DNA of 49,200 nucleotides from assembly GCA_023228865.1 (NCBI GenBank), contig JALOAH010000020.1, positions 1-49,200 on the forward strand, given 5' to 3'. This document shows positions 8,598-17,976 of the stretch, piece by piece. The stretch is from Porticoccaceae bacterium. GTDB taxonomy: Bacteria > Pseudomonadota > Gammaproteobacteria > Pseudomonadales > Porticoccaceae. How positions within the stretch are numbered: position 1 is the stretch's first letter; every line of letters starts with the position of its first letter. The notes under the pieces are model-generated. The model did not search any database. It was not told the origin of the DNA and saw only the letters and a program-made list of their open reading frames with translations. A program made the position numbers and the translations under genes.

Positions 8598-10076
8598 ATG
8601 GGCACGCAGCTTCCTTTTGGTTTCGCGAAACGGCATCAGGTGTTATTACAAAGCCAGCATAGCCAATTGACCCTGAGCTATTCACCCAGTGCATCTCTGC
8701 ACGCTCTCGCCGAAGGGCAACGGTTTGCAGGTGGCAGTGTGACGCTTGCCCCTGTGGATCAAGAAACTTTCAACCAGCTGCTCGCACAGTATTATTCCAA
8801 CCGAACCAGTTCCGCCGAAACCCTGGCCTCTGATCTGGGAGGAGATATCAATCTGGCCTCCCTGGTTGATGCCCTACCCCAAACCACAGATCTCATGGAG
8901 CAGGAAGACGACGCACCGGTCATCCGCCTGATCAACGCCATGCTCAGCGAGGCCATTAAGGAAAACGCCTCCGATATTCACCTGGAAACCTTTGAACATT
9001 ATATGAGTATCCGCTTTCGAGTGGACGGTGTATTGAGAGAGATCCTCAACCCCAGCAGAGCGTTGTCATCGATGTTGATTTCCCGGTTGAAAGTTATGGC
9101 AAAACTGGACATTGCCGAAAAACGCCTGCCTCAGGATGGCCGCATCAGTTTAAAACTGGCGGGGCGGGAAATTGATGTGCGTGTCTCCACTCTGCCTTCC
9201 AATGACAGTGAGCGGGTGGTATTGCGTCTGCTGGAAAAGCAGCTCAAGCGCCTGAATTTTTTAGCGCTGGGTATGCAGGAAATTGATGTGGCACGCATCA
9301 ACAAACTATTGCACCGCCCTCACGGCATTCTCCTGGTAACCGGCCCTACCGGATCGGGTAAAACCACAACGCTCTATGCAGGATTGCAGTCCATTCAGTC
9401 TGGGAGCATCAATATTCTCACCATTGAAGACCCAGTGGAATATAACCTCGAAGGCATAGGTCAAACGCAGGTCAATACCAAGGCTGGAATGAGTTTTGCC
9501 AAAGGCTTGCGCGCCATTCTTCGGCAAGACCCCGATGTAGTGATGGTGGGCGAAATTCGCGACATTGAAACAGCGCAAATTGCCATTCAAGCCAGTTTAA
9601 CCGGGCACCTGGTGTTGTCCACGCTGCATACCAATACCGCCATCGGCGCCATCACCCGCCTGGACGATATGGGTATTGAACCTTTTTTACTGTCGTCGAG
9701 CCTGATCGGCGTACTGGCGCAACGGCTGGTACGGGTGCTGTGCCCCCATTGCAAAGTGGCGCACAACGCCGACGACAAAGAACGCAATCTCTTGAAACTG
9801 AACGCGTCTGCCAGTGACCAGAACCCAATCAGTCTCTATTCACCCTCAGGCTGCCACCATTGCAACCATCTGGGCTACCTGGGTAGAACCGGGGTTTATG
9901 AACTGGTGGTGGTTACCGACTCACTGCGTAAATTGATTCACGATCGTGCGTCAGAAGTGGATCTTACGGCAGAGGCCAGAAAAAACTGCACCAGTCTTTT
10001 TGACGATGGCAGGCGTCAGGTTCTCACCGGTGTTACCAGCCTAGAAGAACTGATGAGAGTCAGCCAGGAAAACTAA
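8598..10076 (+). CDS. gspE: Type II secretion ATPase GspE
   Basis: Cytoplasmic hexameric ATPase that powers pseudopilus assembly, 492 residues. The ATG at 8598 follows gspD by 13 bases with GGAGTTG upstream. The N1E-like region is short. Walker A is GPTGSGKT at 249-256. The Asp box is INILTIEDPVEYNLEGI, Walker B is DPDVVMVGEIRD at 311-322, and the His box is LTGHLVLSTLHTN. A tetracysteine zinc motif typical of GspE is present at C382/C385 and C419/C422. The stop overlaps the gspF start by one base (TAATG). Confidence 0.97.
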   Translation: MGTQLPFGFAKRHQVLLQSQHSQLTLSYSPSASLHALAEGQRFAGGSVTLAPVDQETFNQLLAQYYSNRTSSAETLASDLGGDINLASLVDALPQTTDLMEQEDDAPVIRLINAMLSEAIKENASDIHLETFEHYMSIRFRVDGVLREILNPSRALSSMLISRLKVMAKLDIAEKRLPQDGRISLKLAGREIDVRVSTLPSNDSERVVLRLLEKQLKRLNFLALGMQEIDVARINKLLHRPHGILLVTGPTGSGKTTTLYAGLQSIQSGSINILTIEDPVEYNLEGIGQTQVNTKAGMSFAKGLRAILRQDPDVVMVGEIRDIETAQIAIQASLTGHLVLSTLHTNTAIGAITRLDDMGIEPFLLSSSLIGVLAQRLVRVLCPHCKVAHNADDKERNLLKLNASASDQNPISLYSPSGCHHCNHLGYLGRTGVYELVVVTDSLRKLIHDRASEVDLTAEARKNCTSLFDDGRRQVLTGVTSLEELMRVSQEN

Positions 10077-11287
10077 TGGCAGCCTTTGACTATATTGCTC
10101 TGGATCAACATGGCCACAAGCAAAGGGGGATTATTGAGGCTGACAGCCCCCGCAGTGCCAGAACATTATTAAGGGACAAACAGTTAATCCCTCTGGACGT
10201 CTTTGCCGCCAAGGAAAAATCACCCACCAATGGCAGGGTTATTGTTCCCGGAGGGTTGTCCATCAACGATACGGCGCTGTTCACCCGCCAGCTGGCAACC
10301 CTGCTCCAAGCCGGAATACCTCTTGAAAGCTGCCTGGATGCGGTCGCCCGACAGGCTGAATCACAAAGAGTCAAACGCACCCTGCTGGCGCTACGATCCC
10401 GAATTCGCGAGGGCTTCAGTCTCGCCGATAGTTTGAAAGACTACCCACGCACCTTTTCAACACTTTACCGCGCTACCGTCAGCGCCGGTGAACGCACAGG
10501 GCATCTGGATTTAGTGTTGGATAAGCTGGCGGACTATACGCAGAGCCAGCAACAATTTCGTCAGCACATTCAACTGGCGCTTATCTATCCCATCATTTTG
10601 GTAATCCTGTCCCTGTTGATTGTCACAGGATTGATGATGTTTGTCGTTCCCGAAATTTTGGCAGTAATCATTGAATCCGGTCAGGCTCTGCCGCTTCCTA
10701 CCCAGCTTTTGGTAAGCTTCAGCGGCGCCTTGACCGATTACGGTCTGGTTATCGGCTTTGTCCTCATTGTCACCTTTGCAGCAGGGCGATTTTTACTCAG
10801 AAAGCCGCGCATTCATTTTTTATGGCATCGACAACTATTAAATATCTGGGGGCTTAAACGTTTTAGCCGTGGTGCCAATGCCGCTCGCTATACCAGTACA
10901 CTCGCCATCCTGATTGAAAGTGGCATCCCTCTCAACGAAGCCATGCCTATCGCTTCCGAAGTCTGCTCTAATAGCGTTTTCCGCGACGCCACAAAAAAAG
11001 CACAGCAGAAGGTTCAGGAGGGACGAAGCCTGAATCTGGCCTTGGAAGAAACCCGGCTATTCCCGCCCATGATTCTGCAATTAATCACCAGTGGCGAGCA
11101 AAGCGGCAATCTTTCTGGGATGCTTAACCGCGCAGCCAAAAGCCAGGAATCAGATCTTCGGCAGAGAGTCACTACTTTGGTCAGCTTGTTTGAGCCCATG
11201 ACACTGCTGATGATGGGCGCTATGGTTCTGGGCATTGTACTGGCAGTACTACTGCCGATCTTAAACTTAAATCAGCTGGTGAAGTGA
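10076..11287 (+). CDS. gspF: Type II secretion inner-membrane platform protein GspF
   Basis: Polytopic inner-membrane platform protein, 403 residues. It has the GspF/PilC architecture of two repeated cytoplasmic helical domains (residues about 70-170 and 270-375), each followed by membrane helices (LIYPIILVILSLLIVTGLMM; LVIGFVLIVTFAAGRFLL; MTLLMMGAMVLGIVLAVLLP). The motifs TRQLATLLQAGIPLESCLDA and TLAILIESGIPLNEAMPIAS are the family repeat. Translation is coupled to gspE by TAATG. Confidence 0.96.
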   Translation: MAAFDYIALDQHGHKQRGIIEADSPRSARTLLRDKQLIPLDVFAAKEKSPTNGRVIVPGGLSINDTALFTRQLATLLQAGIPLESCLDAVARQAESQRVKRTLLALRSRIREGFSLADSLKDYPRTFSTLYRATVSAGERTGHLDLVLDKLADYTQSQQQFRQHIQLALIYPIILVILSLLIVTGLMMFVVPEILAVIIESGQALPLPTQLLVSFSGALTDYGLVIGFVLIVTFAAGRFLLRKPRIHFLWHRQLLNIWGLKRFSRGANAARYTSTLAILIESGIPLNEAMPIASEVCSNSVFRDATKKAQQKVQEGRSLNLALEETRLFPPMILQLITSGEQSGNLSGMLNRAAKSQESDLRQRVTTLVSLFEPMTLLMMGAMVLGIVLAVLLPILNLNQLVK

Positions 11288-11289
11288 GC

Positions 11290-11709
11290 ATGAAAAAACA
11301 ATCGGGGTTTACCCTTATTGAGATTATGGTGGTGGTCGTCATCATTGGTGTCCTCGGCGCTCTTATTGTACCCAGCATTATGGGACGTGCCGACGACGCA
11401 CGTATTACCGCCGCAAAAAGCGACTTGCGTGCCATTGGCAACGCCTTAAGCCTCTATCGACTGGATAATTTTAATTATCCCTCCACTGATCAGGGTTTAG
11501 ATGCACTGATTACAAGACCAGGTGATCAGTCCGAGGCGCCAAACTGGAATCCCGACGGTTACCTTAAAAAACTGCCCAAAGATCCCTGGGGCAGAGCCTA
11601 TATTTATATCAGTCCAGGCAGTCATGGTGCTTTCGATCTTTATTCTTTGGGTGCCGATGGCCGTGAAGGTGGTGAGGGAAAAGCCGCCGACATTGCCGAT
11701 TGGGAATAA
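11290..11709 (+). CDS. gspG: Type II secretion major pseudopilin GspG
   Basis: Major subunit of the pseudopilus, 139 residues from the ATG at 11290. A GTG at 11284 overlapping the gspF stop would add two residues. The prepilin leader MKKQSG is followed by FTLIEIMVVVVIIGVLGALI with the invariant Glu at position 5 of the mature protein. The globular part carries the family pattern LYRLDNFNYPSTDQGLDAL, DPWGRAYIYISPG and FDLYSLGADGREGGEG, including the calcium-loop region. Processing needs a prepilin peptidase, which is not in this window. Confidence 0.97.
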   Translation: MKKQSGFTLIEIMVVVVIIGVLGALIVPSIMGRADDARITAAKSDLRAIGNALSLYRLDNFNYPSTDQGLDALITRPGDQSEAPNWNPDGYLKKLPKDPWGRAYIYISPGSHGAFDLYSLGADGREGGEGKAADIADWE

Positions 11710-11712
11710 TCA

Positions 11713-12288
11713 ATGACTCTTAAACTCTTGCTGCTGACGATACAGCCCAAACAAGGAGGCATTTATTCCCACAGAGGTTTTACCCTTATTGAAATGCTGA
11801 TGGTTATTGTGATTATTGCCGTGCTCACTGGTGTAGCCGCGTTTTCTATAAACAGCACTGATGCTCGACGCATTAATGGTGAAGTCGCGGAATTGAGAAT
11901 AAAACTGAATCACCTGATGACCCAGGCGCTCATCCATCAGCAGGATTTCAAATGGCTGTACGACCCGGAACAAAAGCGCTGCCTTATTTATCAGATGGGG
12001 GATAATGGCGAGTGGCGCGCCATTGCTAATCAGCAAGGTTACGGCTGTACTTTTAATGTGGTGGAAAACATTGACCTGGCATATTTTGGTTATAACAACA
12101 AAAGTAACGTCAGGCCGGATTTAAGCGCTAAAAATCACGAAACAGACAAACTGTCGCCGACGTTGTATTTTTTTTCCTCTGCGGAGTACACACCATTTGA
12201 GATGAAGCTGACAGGCCGCGACAACACAGGATTCAAATTAACCGGTGATGGCATTAATGACATTATCATGAAGCCCATTAGCCCATGA
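11713..12288 (+). CDS. gspH: Type II secretion minor pseudopilin GspH
   Basis: Minor pseudopilin, 191 residues. Its leader is unusually long: about 22 residues precede the peptidase site HRG/FTLIEMLMVIVIIAVL, whereas such leaders are usually 6-10 residues. No downstream ATG would keep the cleavage site, so the long leader is probably real unless a non-ATG start is used. The rest follows the GspH pattern (INGEVAELRIKLNHLMTQAL; GWRAIA-like EWRAIANQQGYGC). It sits 3 bases after gspG and overlaps gspI by 4 bases. Confidence 0.9.
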   Translation: MTLKLLLLTIQPKQGGIYSHRGFTLIEMLMVIVIIAVLTGVAAFSINSTDARRINGEVAELRIKLNHLMTQALIHQQDFKWLYDPEQKRCLIYQMGDNGEWRAIANQQGYGCTFNVVENIDLAYFGYNNKSNVRPDLSAKNHETDKLSPTLYFFSSAEYTPFEMKLTGRDNTGFKLTGDGINDIIMKPISP

Positions 12289-12677
12289 AACATGGATTTC
12301 GACAGCCCTGCCAAGGCTTTACCCTCCTTGAATTGATGGTTGCCCTGACCGTGATTGCAATTGCCGCCCTGGCCATTGTGAAAAATACCACCCAACTGGT
12401 GCAGGATCAGCAGCGCCTGGAGGACAAAACCCTGGCGCTGTGGTTGGCGGAAAACCAACTAGCAGAGATACGTCTTACCCAACTCTGGCCGTCGACAGGC
12501 ATTAAAACCCGCCAAGTCACGGTTTCCCAGCGGGAGTGGCACGTTGCCACAGAAATAACAGATACCCCTTTATCGACATTGCGCAAAGTAGAAGTTCGAG
12601 TCACCAGGAGCCATCGGGCAAACAATGCCGACAGTGCCAGTATCATCAGGCTAGTCGGCTACATGGGCGAACACTGA
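12285..12677 (+). CDS. gspI: Type II secretion minor pseudopilin GspI
   Basis: Minor pseudopilin of the pseudopilus tip, 130 residues. The leader ends at CQG/FTLLELMVALTVIAIAALA. The downstream pattern LWLAENQLAEIRL and REWHVATEITDTP is characteristic of GspI. ATGA overlap with gspH and TGATG overlap with gspJ indicate coupled translation. Confidence 0.94.
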   Translation: MKHGFRQPCQGFTLLELMVALTVIAIAALAIVKNTTQLVQDQQRLEDKTLALWLAENQLAEIRLTQLWPSTGIKTRQVTVSQREWHVATEITDTPLSTLRKVEVRVTRSHRANNADSASIIRLVGYMGEH

Positions 12678-13321
12678 TGAGTCGCCAGAATCGAGGATTT
12701 ACTCTCTTAGAGCTAATGGTCTCCCTGGCAATTTTTGCGGTTATCGGTGCCGCCAGTTGGCAGATAATTGACCGGGTGATCATAACAAAAACCGCGCTGG
12801 AAAAACGCTCTGCGCAACTGCAACAATTGCAGAAAGGCCTGTGGATATTGAGCCGGGATATAAGAGGGATTATTAATCGCCCAGTTCGTGACAATCACGG
12901 AAACTTCGAGCCTGCCATGACATCTCTGATTCCCGGTTACGATCTGATATTCACCCGTCAGGGCTGGCCAAACCCCATGGGAGAGAAACGCAGCAATCTG
13001 CAACGGGTAGCTTACAGCCTCGAAACTGACAGCAATGGCCGTAAAAATCTGGTGCGCCATTATTGGTGGGCGCTGGATCGCGCACCTGGCACAGAGGCTC
13101 GGCAACAGGTTTTAATCTCCGAAATCAATGCGCTGAGCGTTCAATTTATTGACACTATGGGCATCACCGAATTTTACTGGCCTCCCCACAACGACAACAA
13201 TAAGTCTCAGGTTTTAATCAGACCGCCAATACCTGCTGGAATCAGAATACGCTTGGACACAGTGCTTTTTGGCGAACTGGAGCGAGTGTACAGTCTGCGC
13301 GACATGGAGCTGCTTCCGTGA
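12677..13321 (+). CDS. gspJ: Type II secretion minor pseudopilin GspJ
   Basis: Minor pseudopilin, 214 residues from the ATG at 12677 that shares its A with the gspI stop. The same frame is open further upstream, but that part lies inside gspI and has no leader. The leader is MSRQNRG/FTLLELMVSLAIFAVIGAA. Typical GspJ features follow: LQQLQKGLWILSRDIRGIIN, then LQRVAYSLE and LVRHYWWALDRAPGTE. It overlaps gspK by 4 bases. Confidence 0.95.
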   Translation: MSRQNRGFTLLELMVSLAIFAVIGAASWQIIDRVIITKTALEKRSAQLQQLQKGLWILSRDIRGIINRPVRDNHGNFEPAMTSLIPGYDLIFTRQGWPNPMGEKRSNLQRVAYSLETDSNGRKNLVRHYWWALDRAPGTEARQQVLISEINALSVQFIDTMGITEFYWPPHNDNNKSQVLIRPPIPAGIRIRLDTVLFGELERVYSLRDMELLP

Positions 13322-14316
13322 ACTGGAATCAGCGGGGTATTGCACTTATCAGTGTTCTGTTTGTTGTGGTGGTCATCACTCTTCTTTTGTCACAGCTTTT
13401 AACGCAACGCTGGAGTGATATAGAACACACACGATGGCTGGTTGAAGATGCTCAAGCTTATCAATATGCTCTCGGCGGAGAACAACTGGCGCGACAGATT
13501 CTCTATGATGACCAGCAAAACCTCAAAGCCCAAGGACTCTTTATATCTCCCCTGCCGCGACCAATATCGATGTATGAACCCGATCATGGCGAAATACGCT
13601 TAAAAATAACCGATCTGAAAGGGCTGATAAATCTCAACAGCATCAATAGCGGTGGAGAAACTCTGATCAATAGGTTTATGACTGAATTCCTCCAGCAACC
13701 ACAGGGCACATCAATTCTGGGAGACTGGATTGATAACGACAACCTGCCCAGACCTGGGGGTGCAGAGGATAGCGATTATCTCTCCTCGCAGCCGTCTTAC
13801 CGGAATGCAAACCGCAATTTAACCGATTCCAGCGAACTCCATGCTCTCGAAGGAATGAATTCCGACCTGCTTAATCAGACAGAACACTGGTTGGTGGCAT
13901 TGGACAATTCACCGACAATAAATATTAACACCATGCCTTCACAGCTGGTGACTCTTATTCATCCGACGATTTCTGCATCTGAATTTGAAATTGCAAGAAA
14001 TTCATTCCCTTCAGGTTTCGGCTCAGTTGCAACGTTTATGACTTCTGAGCTTATGGCTGGACTAACTTTCGACGCTTCGTTACTGACCACGACCTCATCA
14101 TTCTTTAGTGCCAGTGTTAGTGCCAGCGCTGGAAAAACAGTTGTCAATCTATCCAGCCGTTTTCGAATAGATGGGGCGACAGGGAAAATTATTTTGCTGG
14201 ATAGAAATTTTTTAATTCAGCCAACATTAAAAAGGCAACTCCTTAATCAAAACCTTGCCAGTAGTGATCTTCACAGCCATCAGGTAAATGACCATGATGT
14301 TAACCCTACTTTTTAA
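13318..14316 (+). CDS. gspK: Type II secretion minor pseudopilin GspK
   Basis: Large minor pseudopilin capping the pseudopilus tip, 332 residues starting at a GTG at 13318 that overlaps the gspJ stop (GTGA). The N-terminus QRG/IALISVLFVVVVITLLL lacks the FTLIE glutamate, as is usual in GspK. The globular part shows the GspK/helix-hairpin pattern: KITDLKGLINLNSINS, LGDWIDNDNLPRPGGAEDSD, and NINTMPSQLVTLIHPTIS. The 3' end overlaps gspL by 29 bases. Confidence 0.95.
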   Translation: MNWNQRGIALISVLFVVVVITLLLSQLLTQRWSDIEHTRWLVEDAQAYQYALGGEQLARQILYDDQQNLKAQGLFISPLPRPISMYEPDHGEIRLKITDLKGLINLNSINSGGETLINRFMTEFLQQPQGTSILGDWIDNDNLPRPGGAEDSDYLSSQPSYRNANRNLTDSSELHALEGMNSDLLNQTEHWLVALDNSPTININTMPSQLVTLIHPTISASEFEIARNSFPSGFGSVATFMTSELMAGLTFDASLLTTTSSFFSASVSASAGKTVVNLSSRFRIDGATGKIILLDRNFLIQPTLKRQLLNQNLASSDLHSHQVNDHDVNPTF

Positions 14317-15472
14317 GCATAAAATTGGCGACGATATATCAAAAGCAGAAATCCTTTATTGGCTCTGCGCGGCTGATGTTTACGGCAATACCTCCTCTGA
14401 TCAAATGGAAACACACCAAAATAGCGATCATCACCTGTCAACTCTCGAACAAGGTGGAATCATCTTGGCCGAGCTGCCGAATATTCTTGGCAACAGGGTG
14501 CCCTCTCGAGTCACCGTGTTAATTCCTGGACAGTTTGTTACTTGCCTGAATGTTGCTTTGCCCAAAGGCGTAAAGCGCCACGCTGACCGTGCAACTCCCT
14601 ATCTGATTGAGGAAGATCTAGCAGCCCCCATAGAGTCTTTTCATATTGCTATTGGAGAAATCGACTCCGACAATAATGCCTTGGTGTTTGCTATAGATCG
14701 TTATTTAATGGTTGATTATGCCAAGGCTATAGGGGAACTCCCCTGGCCTGTGGATTGCCTAATTCCCGATTATTTGATAGTGCCTACCGGCAAGAAGCCA
14801 CGCTTTGCCCGATGTGTGGATAAACTTCTGCTCAGGCTGCCTAACGGCACAGGTTTCGTTTTGGAAACAGATAGCCTTCCCGATATTGTCAACCCCTCAG
14901 ATTGGGAGGAATTCCCCATAGAGGATCTTGAGCGGCATATTGCCAAATGCTCAGGTGCGTTGACATTGCTTCAGGGGGAATTTAAATCTCATGCACAACC
15001 TCCTAGTCGAAGCTGGATTAAAACGGCGGGCTTTTCTGTGGCAGCCTCTCTTTGTCTTTTTCTTGTTTATTTCGCCGCCGCTGGGCTGTATTTTCAGCAA
15101 CAATCTGATTCACTCAAGGCTGAAGCCAGACAATTATACAAACACCTATTTCCTGAAGACAGACGCATTGTCAATATTCGCCGCCAAATGGAGGGGCATT
15201 TAACCAATAAACAAACAGTAAGTTCAAGTGCCTTTTTTATACGCCTTGGCGAACTTGCCGGTGCTGTCGGCAATGCTGGCGAAGCAATTCAATTTCGTCA
15301 TCTACAGTTTGATCGCAAGGATAATCATCTTGTTGCCGAGCTACAAGCAGGTTCTATCAATGTCGCCAATAACCTGCGGCAACAGATAAAAAATCGTGGT
15401 GGCAACGCCGAGCTGCTTTCAGTAACCAAAAATGATGAAGGTATTATCGCCCGAATAAAGATAGGCGGCTAA
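14288..15472 (+). CDS. gspL: Type II secretion inner-membrane protein GspL
   Basis: Bitopic inner-membrane protein that recruits GspE through an actin-like cytoplasmic domain, 394 residues. The cytoplasmic part reads VTVLIPGQFVTCLNVALPKG and PYLIEEDLAAPIESFHIAIG, the GspL/PilM-like pattern. One membrane helix (VAASLCLFLVYFAAAGLYF) starts near residue 245. A periplasmic ferredoxin-like domain follows. The start could also be one of the next two ATGs (14294, 14297). gspM begins 2 bases after the stop. Confidence 0.93.
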   Translation: MTMMLTLLFKHKIGDDISKAEILYWLCAADVYGNTSSDQMETHQNSDHHLSTLEQGGIILAELPNILGNRVPSRVTVLIPGQFVTCLNVALPKGVKRHADRATPYLIEEDLAAPIESFHIAIGEIDSDNNALVFAIDRYLMVDYAKAIGELPWPVDCLIPDYLIVPTGKKPRFARCVDKLLLRLPNGTGFVLETDSLPDIVNPSDWEEFPIEDLERHIAKCSGALTLLQGEFKSHAQPPSRSWIKTAGFSVAASLCLFLVYFAAAGLYFQQQSDSLKAEARQLYKHLFPEDRRIVNIRRQMEGHLTNKQTVSSSAFFIRLGELAGAVGNAGEAIQFRHLQFDRKDNHLVAELQAGSINVANNLRQQIKNRGGNAELLSVTKNDEGIIARIKIGG

Positions 15473-15473
15473 A

Positions 15474-15965
15474 ATGAAATTTTTCTTGGAAAAACTGGTT
15501 AATCTCTATACATCTTTGAGTGAGCGGGACAGAAATGCAGCAAAATTATTACTATTGTGTTTCCCAGCGTTAATTTATTTTGCTGTTATTCAACCTCTTT
15601 ATCACAGCTACCAGCAATCGCGGCTCGATTTTGAGAGCTCTCAAGCCTTATTAAAATGGATGTTAGACAATCAAGAAAATGTGGCACCACAGAAAAAACA
15701 GTCTGAAAATTTCACCGCGGGTAATGACTTGATTCAAACCCTGTCAATTAGCGCAGATACCATGGCGATCAGTTTTGATCGCATCCAACCTCAGGGAGAC
15801 CATAGTGTGCGGTTCTGGATTCAGGAAATAGCGTTTGACAAGCTGGTAATGTGGCTATCGGCGATCAATAAGCAAGGCCTTAGCATTGAGACTATCAGTA
15901 TTGATAGAACCCTAAACTCAGGAATCGTTAGCGTACAGTGCTCGCTGCAAAGAATTCATCCTTAA
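15474..15965 (+). CDS. gspM: Type II secretion protein GspM
   Basis: Small bitopic inner-membrane partner of GspL, 163 residues. The cytoplasmic start has the family pattern LYTSLSERDRNAAKLLLL, then a membrane helix (CFPALIYFAVIQPLYHSYQQ). A periplasmic ferredoxin-like domain ends with LVMWLSAINKQGLSIETISI. It is the last gene of the operon. gspN and the prepilin peptidase gspO are not here. Confidence 0.9.
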   Translation: MKFFLEKLVNLYTSLSERDRNAAKLLLLCFPALIYFAVIQPLYHSYQQSRLDFESSQALLKWMLDNQENVAPQKKQSENFTAGNDLIQTLSISADTMAISFDRIQPQGDHSVRFWIQEIAFDKLVMWLSAINKQGLSIETISIDRTLNSGIVSVQCSLQRIHP

Positions 15966-15996
15966 ATCCCCCTTGTTTCTTTAACTGCAATGCAGC

Positions 15997-17076
15997 TCAA
16001 CTGTCATCATCAACCCCCTCCGTCACCACGCAGTTTCTTCCCTGGTGTTTGCCTCTATAGAGAGCGTCATCGGCCAGCCTGATAAGTTGATCAACGCTGG
16101 TCACAGCTGTACCGCGAGCCCCCGCCACGCCCAGAGTAACACTGAGAGGGTTGGCATTGCTGGCGCCGTAGAGGATATTGTTTTTCAGTATGCAGAGTCT
16201 TATGGATTCAGCGACCTTGGCTGCGCCTTCGATATTGGTGTCCGGCAGTATCACCATGAATTCTTCGCCGCCAAAACGCCCCAAGAGATCTGTTTGGCGC
16301 GCCATGCAGGATTGAATGATATCCGCCACCTGAATTAAACAGCGGTCACCGGCCTGATGGCCGTGGTTGTCATTAAAGCGTTTAAAAAAATCCACGTCGA
16401 TCATGATTACAGAAAGCCAGGTGTCAGTGCGTCTGGCTCTGGCAATTTCGCGGCTGAGGATGATTTCGATGCCGCGGCGATTCATGATTTCTGTGAGGTA
16501 ATCCGTAATGGATTGTTTTTCAATTTTTTCCAGCAGCTGCTTTGAGGTCGTGGCAAACAGCCATACTACCCAGGTTGATACCAGGCATAACGCCATAAGC
16601 GCAATGAAGCGCCCCAGCAACATGGTTGCCGATGTATTGGTATTTGGCGGCAGAATGCCGACAATATCGACAAAAACAAGGCCACTCAGTATTAAAGTCA
16701 CGAGCACCAGAACAACAACAGCGGCGCGGGAATTAATCAGCAAAAGGGCAAAAATGGAAATCAGCGGCGCCAATAACACCACCGGTCCCCAGAAGCCATA
16801 ATTATTGAAACCGCCAAAGGCAAGGCCGAATAGCAGCAGTGAAATCAACAGCCAGGCGGCAATATCCAGGGAGCCGCCACGGCGAAGGTAGACAAGGTTC
16901 CAGACAGCACCGGCTACAACAATAAAAGCGGGAATCGGCGGACTCTCGAAACCTGTAATGACCTGTTTTAAGAGTGTCAGAATAATAACGAGAAAAATAA
17001 TGACTGCATTGGTATTGAAAATGAGACGGCGGCGATCCAGCAATGGCGAGAAAATCATTCTGTTGCCTTCAGTCAT
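15997..17076 (-). CDS. Membrane-bound GGDEF diguanylate cyclase
   Basis: Predicted to make cyclic-di-GMP from two GTP, 359 residues. Residues about 20-180 contain roughly six membrane helices and no recognised sensor domain. The GGDEF domain spans about 185-355: DYLTEIMNRRG near 192, metal-binding Asp in MIDVDFFKRFND near 227, and the active-site loop GGEEF at 269-273, a functional variant. The inhibitory I-site RxxD is intact as RQTD at 260-263, five residues before the loop. The gene converges on gspM and is probably monocistronic. Confidence 0.95.
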   Translation of the reverse strand: MTEGNRMIFSPLLDRRRLIFNTNAVIIFLVIILTLLKQVITGFESPPIPAFIVVAGAVWNLVYLRRGGSLDIAAWLLISLLLFGLAFGGFNNYGFWGPVVLLAPLISIFALLLINSRAAVVVLVLVTLILSGLVFVDIVGILPPNTNTSATMLLGRFIALMALCLVSTWVVWLFATTSKQLLEKIEKQSITDYLTEIMNRRGIEIILSREIARARRTDTWLSVIMIDVDFFKRFNDNHGHQAGDRCLIQVADIIQSCMARQTDLLGRFGGEEFMVILPDTNIEGAAKVAESIRLCILKNNILYGASNANPLSVTLGVAGARGTAVTSVDQLIRLADDALYRGKHQGRNCVVTEGVDDDS

Positions 17077-17223
17077 TAAAACCCACTACCAGCACGTCGA
17101 TCACGGGGAAGCATAGGAGCCTATGCCCAGCAGAATCTGTTTCTATCATAAAATTGCCAGTTGTGATGACGCGATCAATATTGTAAAAAAAAATCGCGAA
17201 CTCTTGCATGAGTGCGCGCCAAT

Positions 17224-17976
17224 TTAGTGTTTTTCACCCTGGCAAACGGCGCAAGCCGGATTGACCACTATGTTAAAGCTCGACCATTGATCCCTGAGAC
17301 CATCGTAGCGCTGCATTCTACCGTGATTTATGGGTTTTCCCGTCAACGCCTTGATGGTTGCCGTGGCCTGCAGGCTGCCCATGGTTCCCAGCACAGAGCC
17401 AACCACACCGCTGTTGGCGCAGTTGGCAACAGGGGCGGGAGAACCTTCGGGAATGGCGCAGGCCAAACAGGGGCTTTGCTGTTGCCGAAAATCAAAGCTC
17501 ACCAATTGGCCTTGCCAGCCCATGGCTGCGGCACTCACCAACGGTGTTTGAGTTTGCAGGCACTGGCGGTTCAACCAGTGACGCGCTTCAAGATTGTCGG
17601 TGCAGTCGAGCACCAGGTCATAATCGTTGTTCGCCCACAGATTATCATTCGCCTGCTGCTGAAACGCCTGAATATCCAGCCCCGGATTCAATGCCAATAA
17701 ATGTTCCCGCCCACAGACCACTTTGGCCTTGCCGCAATCGTCGTCGCGATAAAGAATCTGGCGTTGTAAATTGGTGAGTTCAACGCTGTCGCCGTCGCAC
17801 AGACTGAGATGGCCGACCCCAGCTGCCGCCAGATACAATGCCACCGGGCATCCCAAACCGCCGAGGCCAACAATCAGCACCCTGGCTTGCAGGAGCTGTT
17901 CCTGACCAGCTTCACCCATATCCACCAGCAGCAGGTGGCGGCTGTAGCGTATAAAATCCCGGCCGCTCAGTGGCAT
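17224..17976 (-). CDS. moeB: Molybdopterin-synthase adenylyltransferase MoeB (ThiF family)
   Basis: Activates the C-terminal glycine of MoaD by adenylation so that it can be sulfurated, 250 residues. Visible features are RYSRHLLL near the start, the nucleotide loop VLIVGLGGLGCPVALYLAAA, the DGDSVELTNLQRQILY segment, VLDCTDNLEARHWLN, and two CxxC zinc pairs (CLAC and CAVC). It overlaps mobA by 10 bases and is the last gene of the cofactor group. A paralogous ThiF role in thiamine synthesis is less likely given the neighbours. Confidence 0.93.
   Translation of the reverse strand: MPLSGRDFIRYSRHLLLVDMGEAGQEQLLQARVLIVGLGGLGCPVALYLAAAGVGHLSLCDGDSVELTNLQRQILYRDDDCGKAKVVCGREHLLALNPGLDIQAFQQQANDNLWANNDYDLVLDCTDNLEARHWLNRQCLQTQTPLVSAAAMGWQGQLVSFDFRQQQSPCLACAIPEGSPAPVANCANSGVVGSVLGTMGSLQATATIKALTGKPINHGRMQRYDGLRDQWSSFNIVVNPACAVCQGEKH

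Noticed and set aside
17112..17127. Short palindrome GCATAGGAGCCTATGC upstream of the diguanylate cyclase
   Set aside because: The arms leave only a two-base loop, too tight for a terminator, and no second copy was noticed. Kept only as a possible operator.
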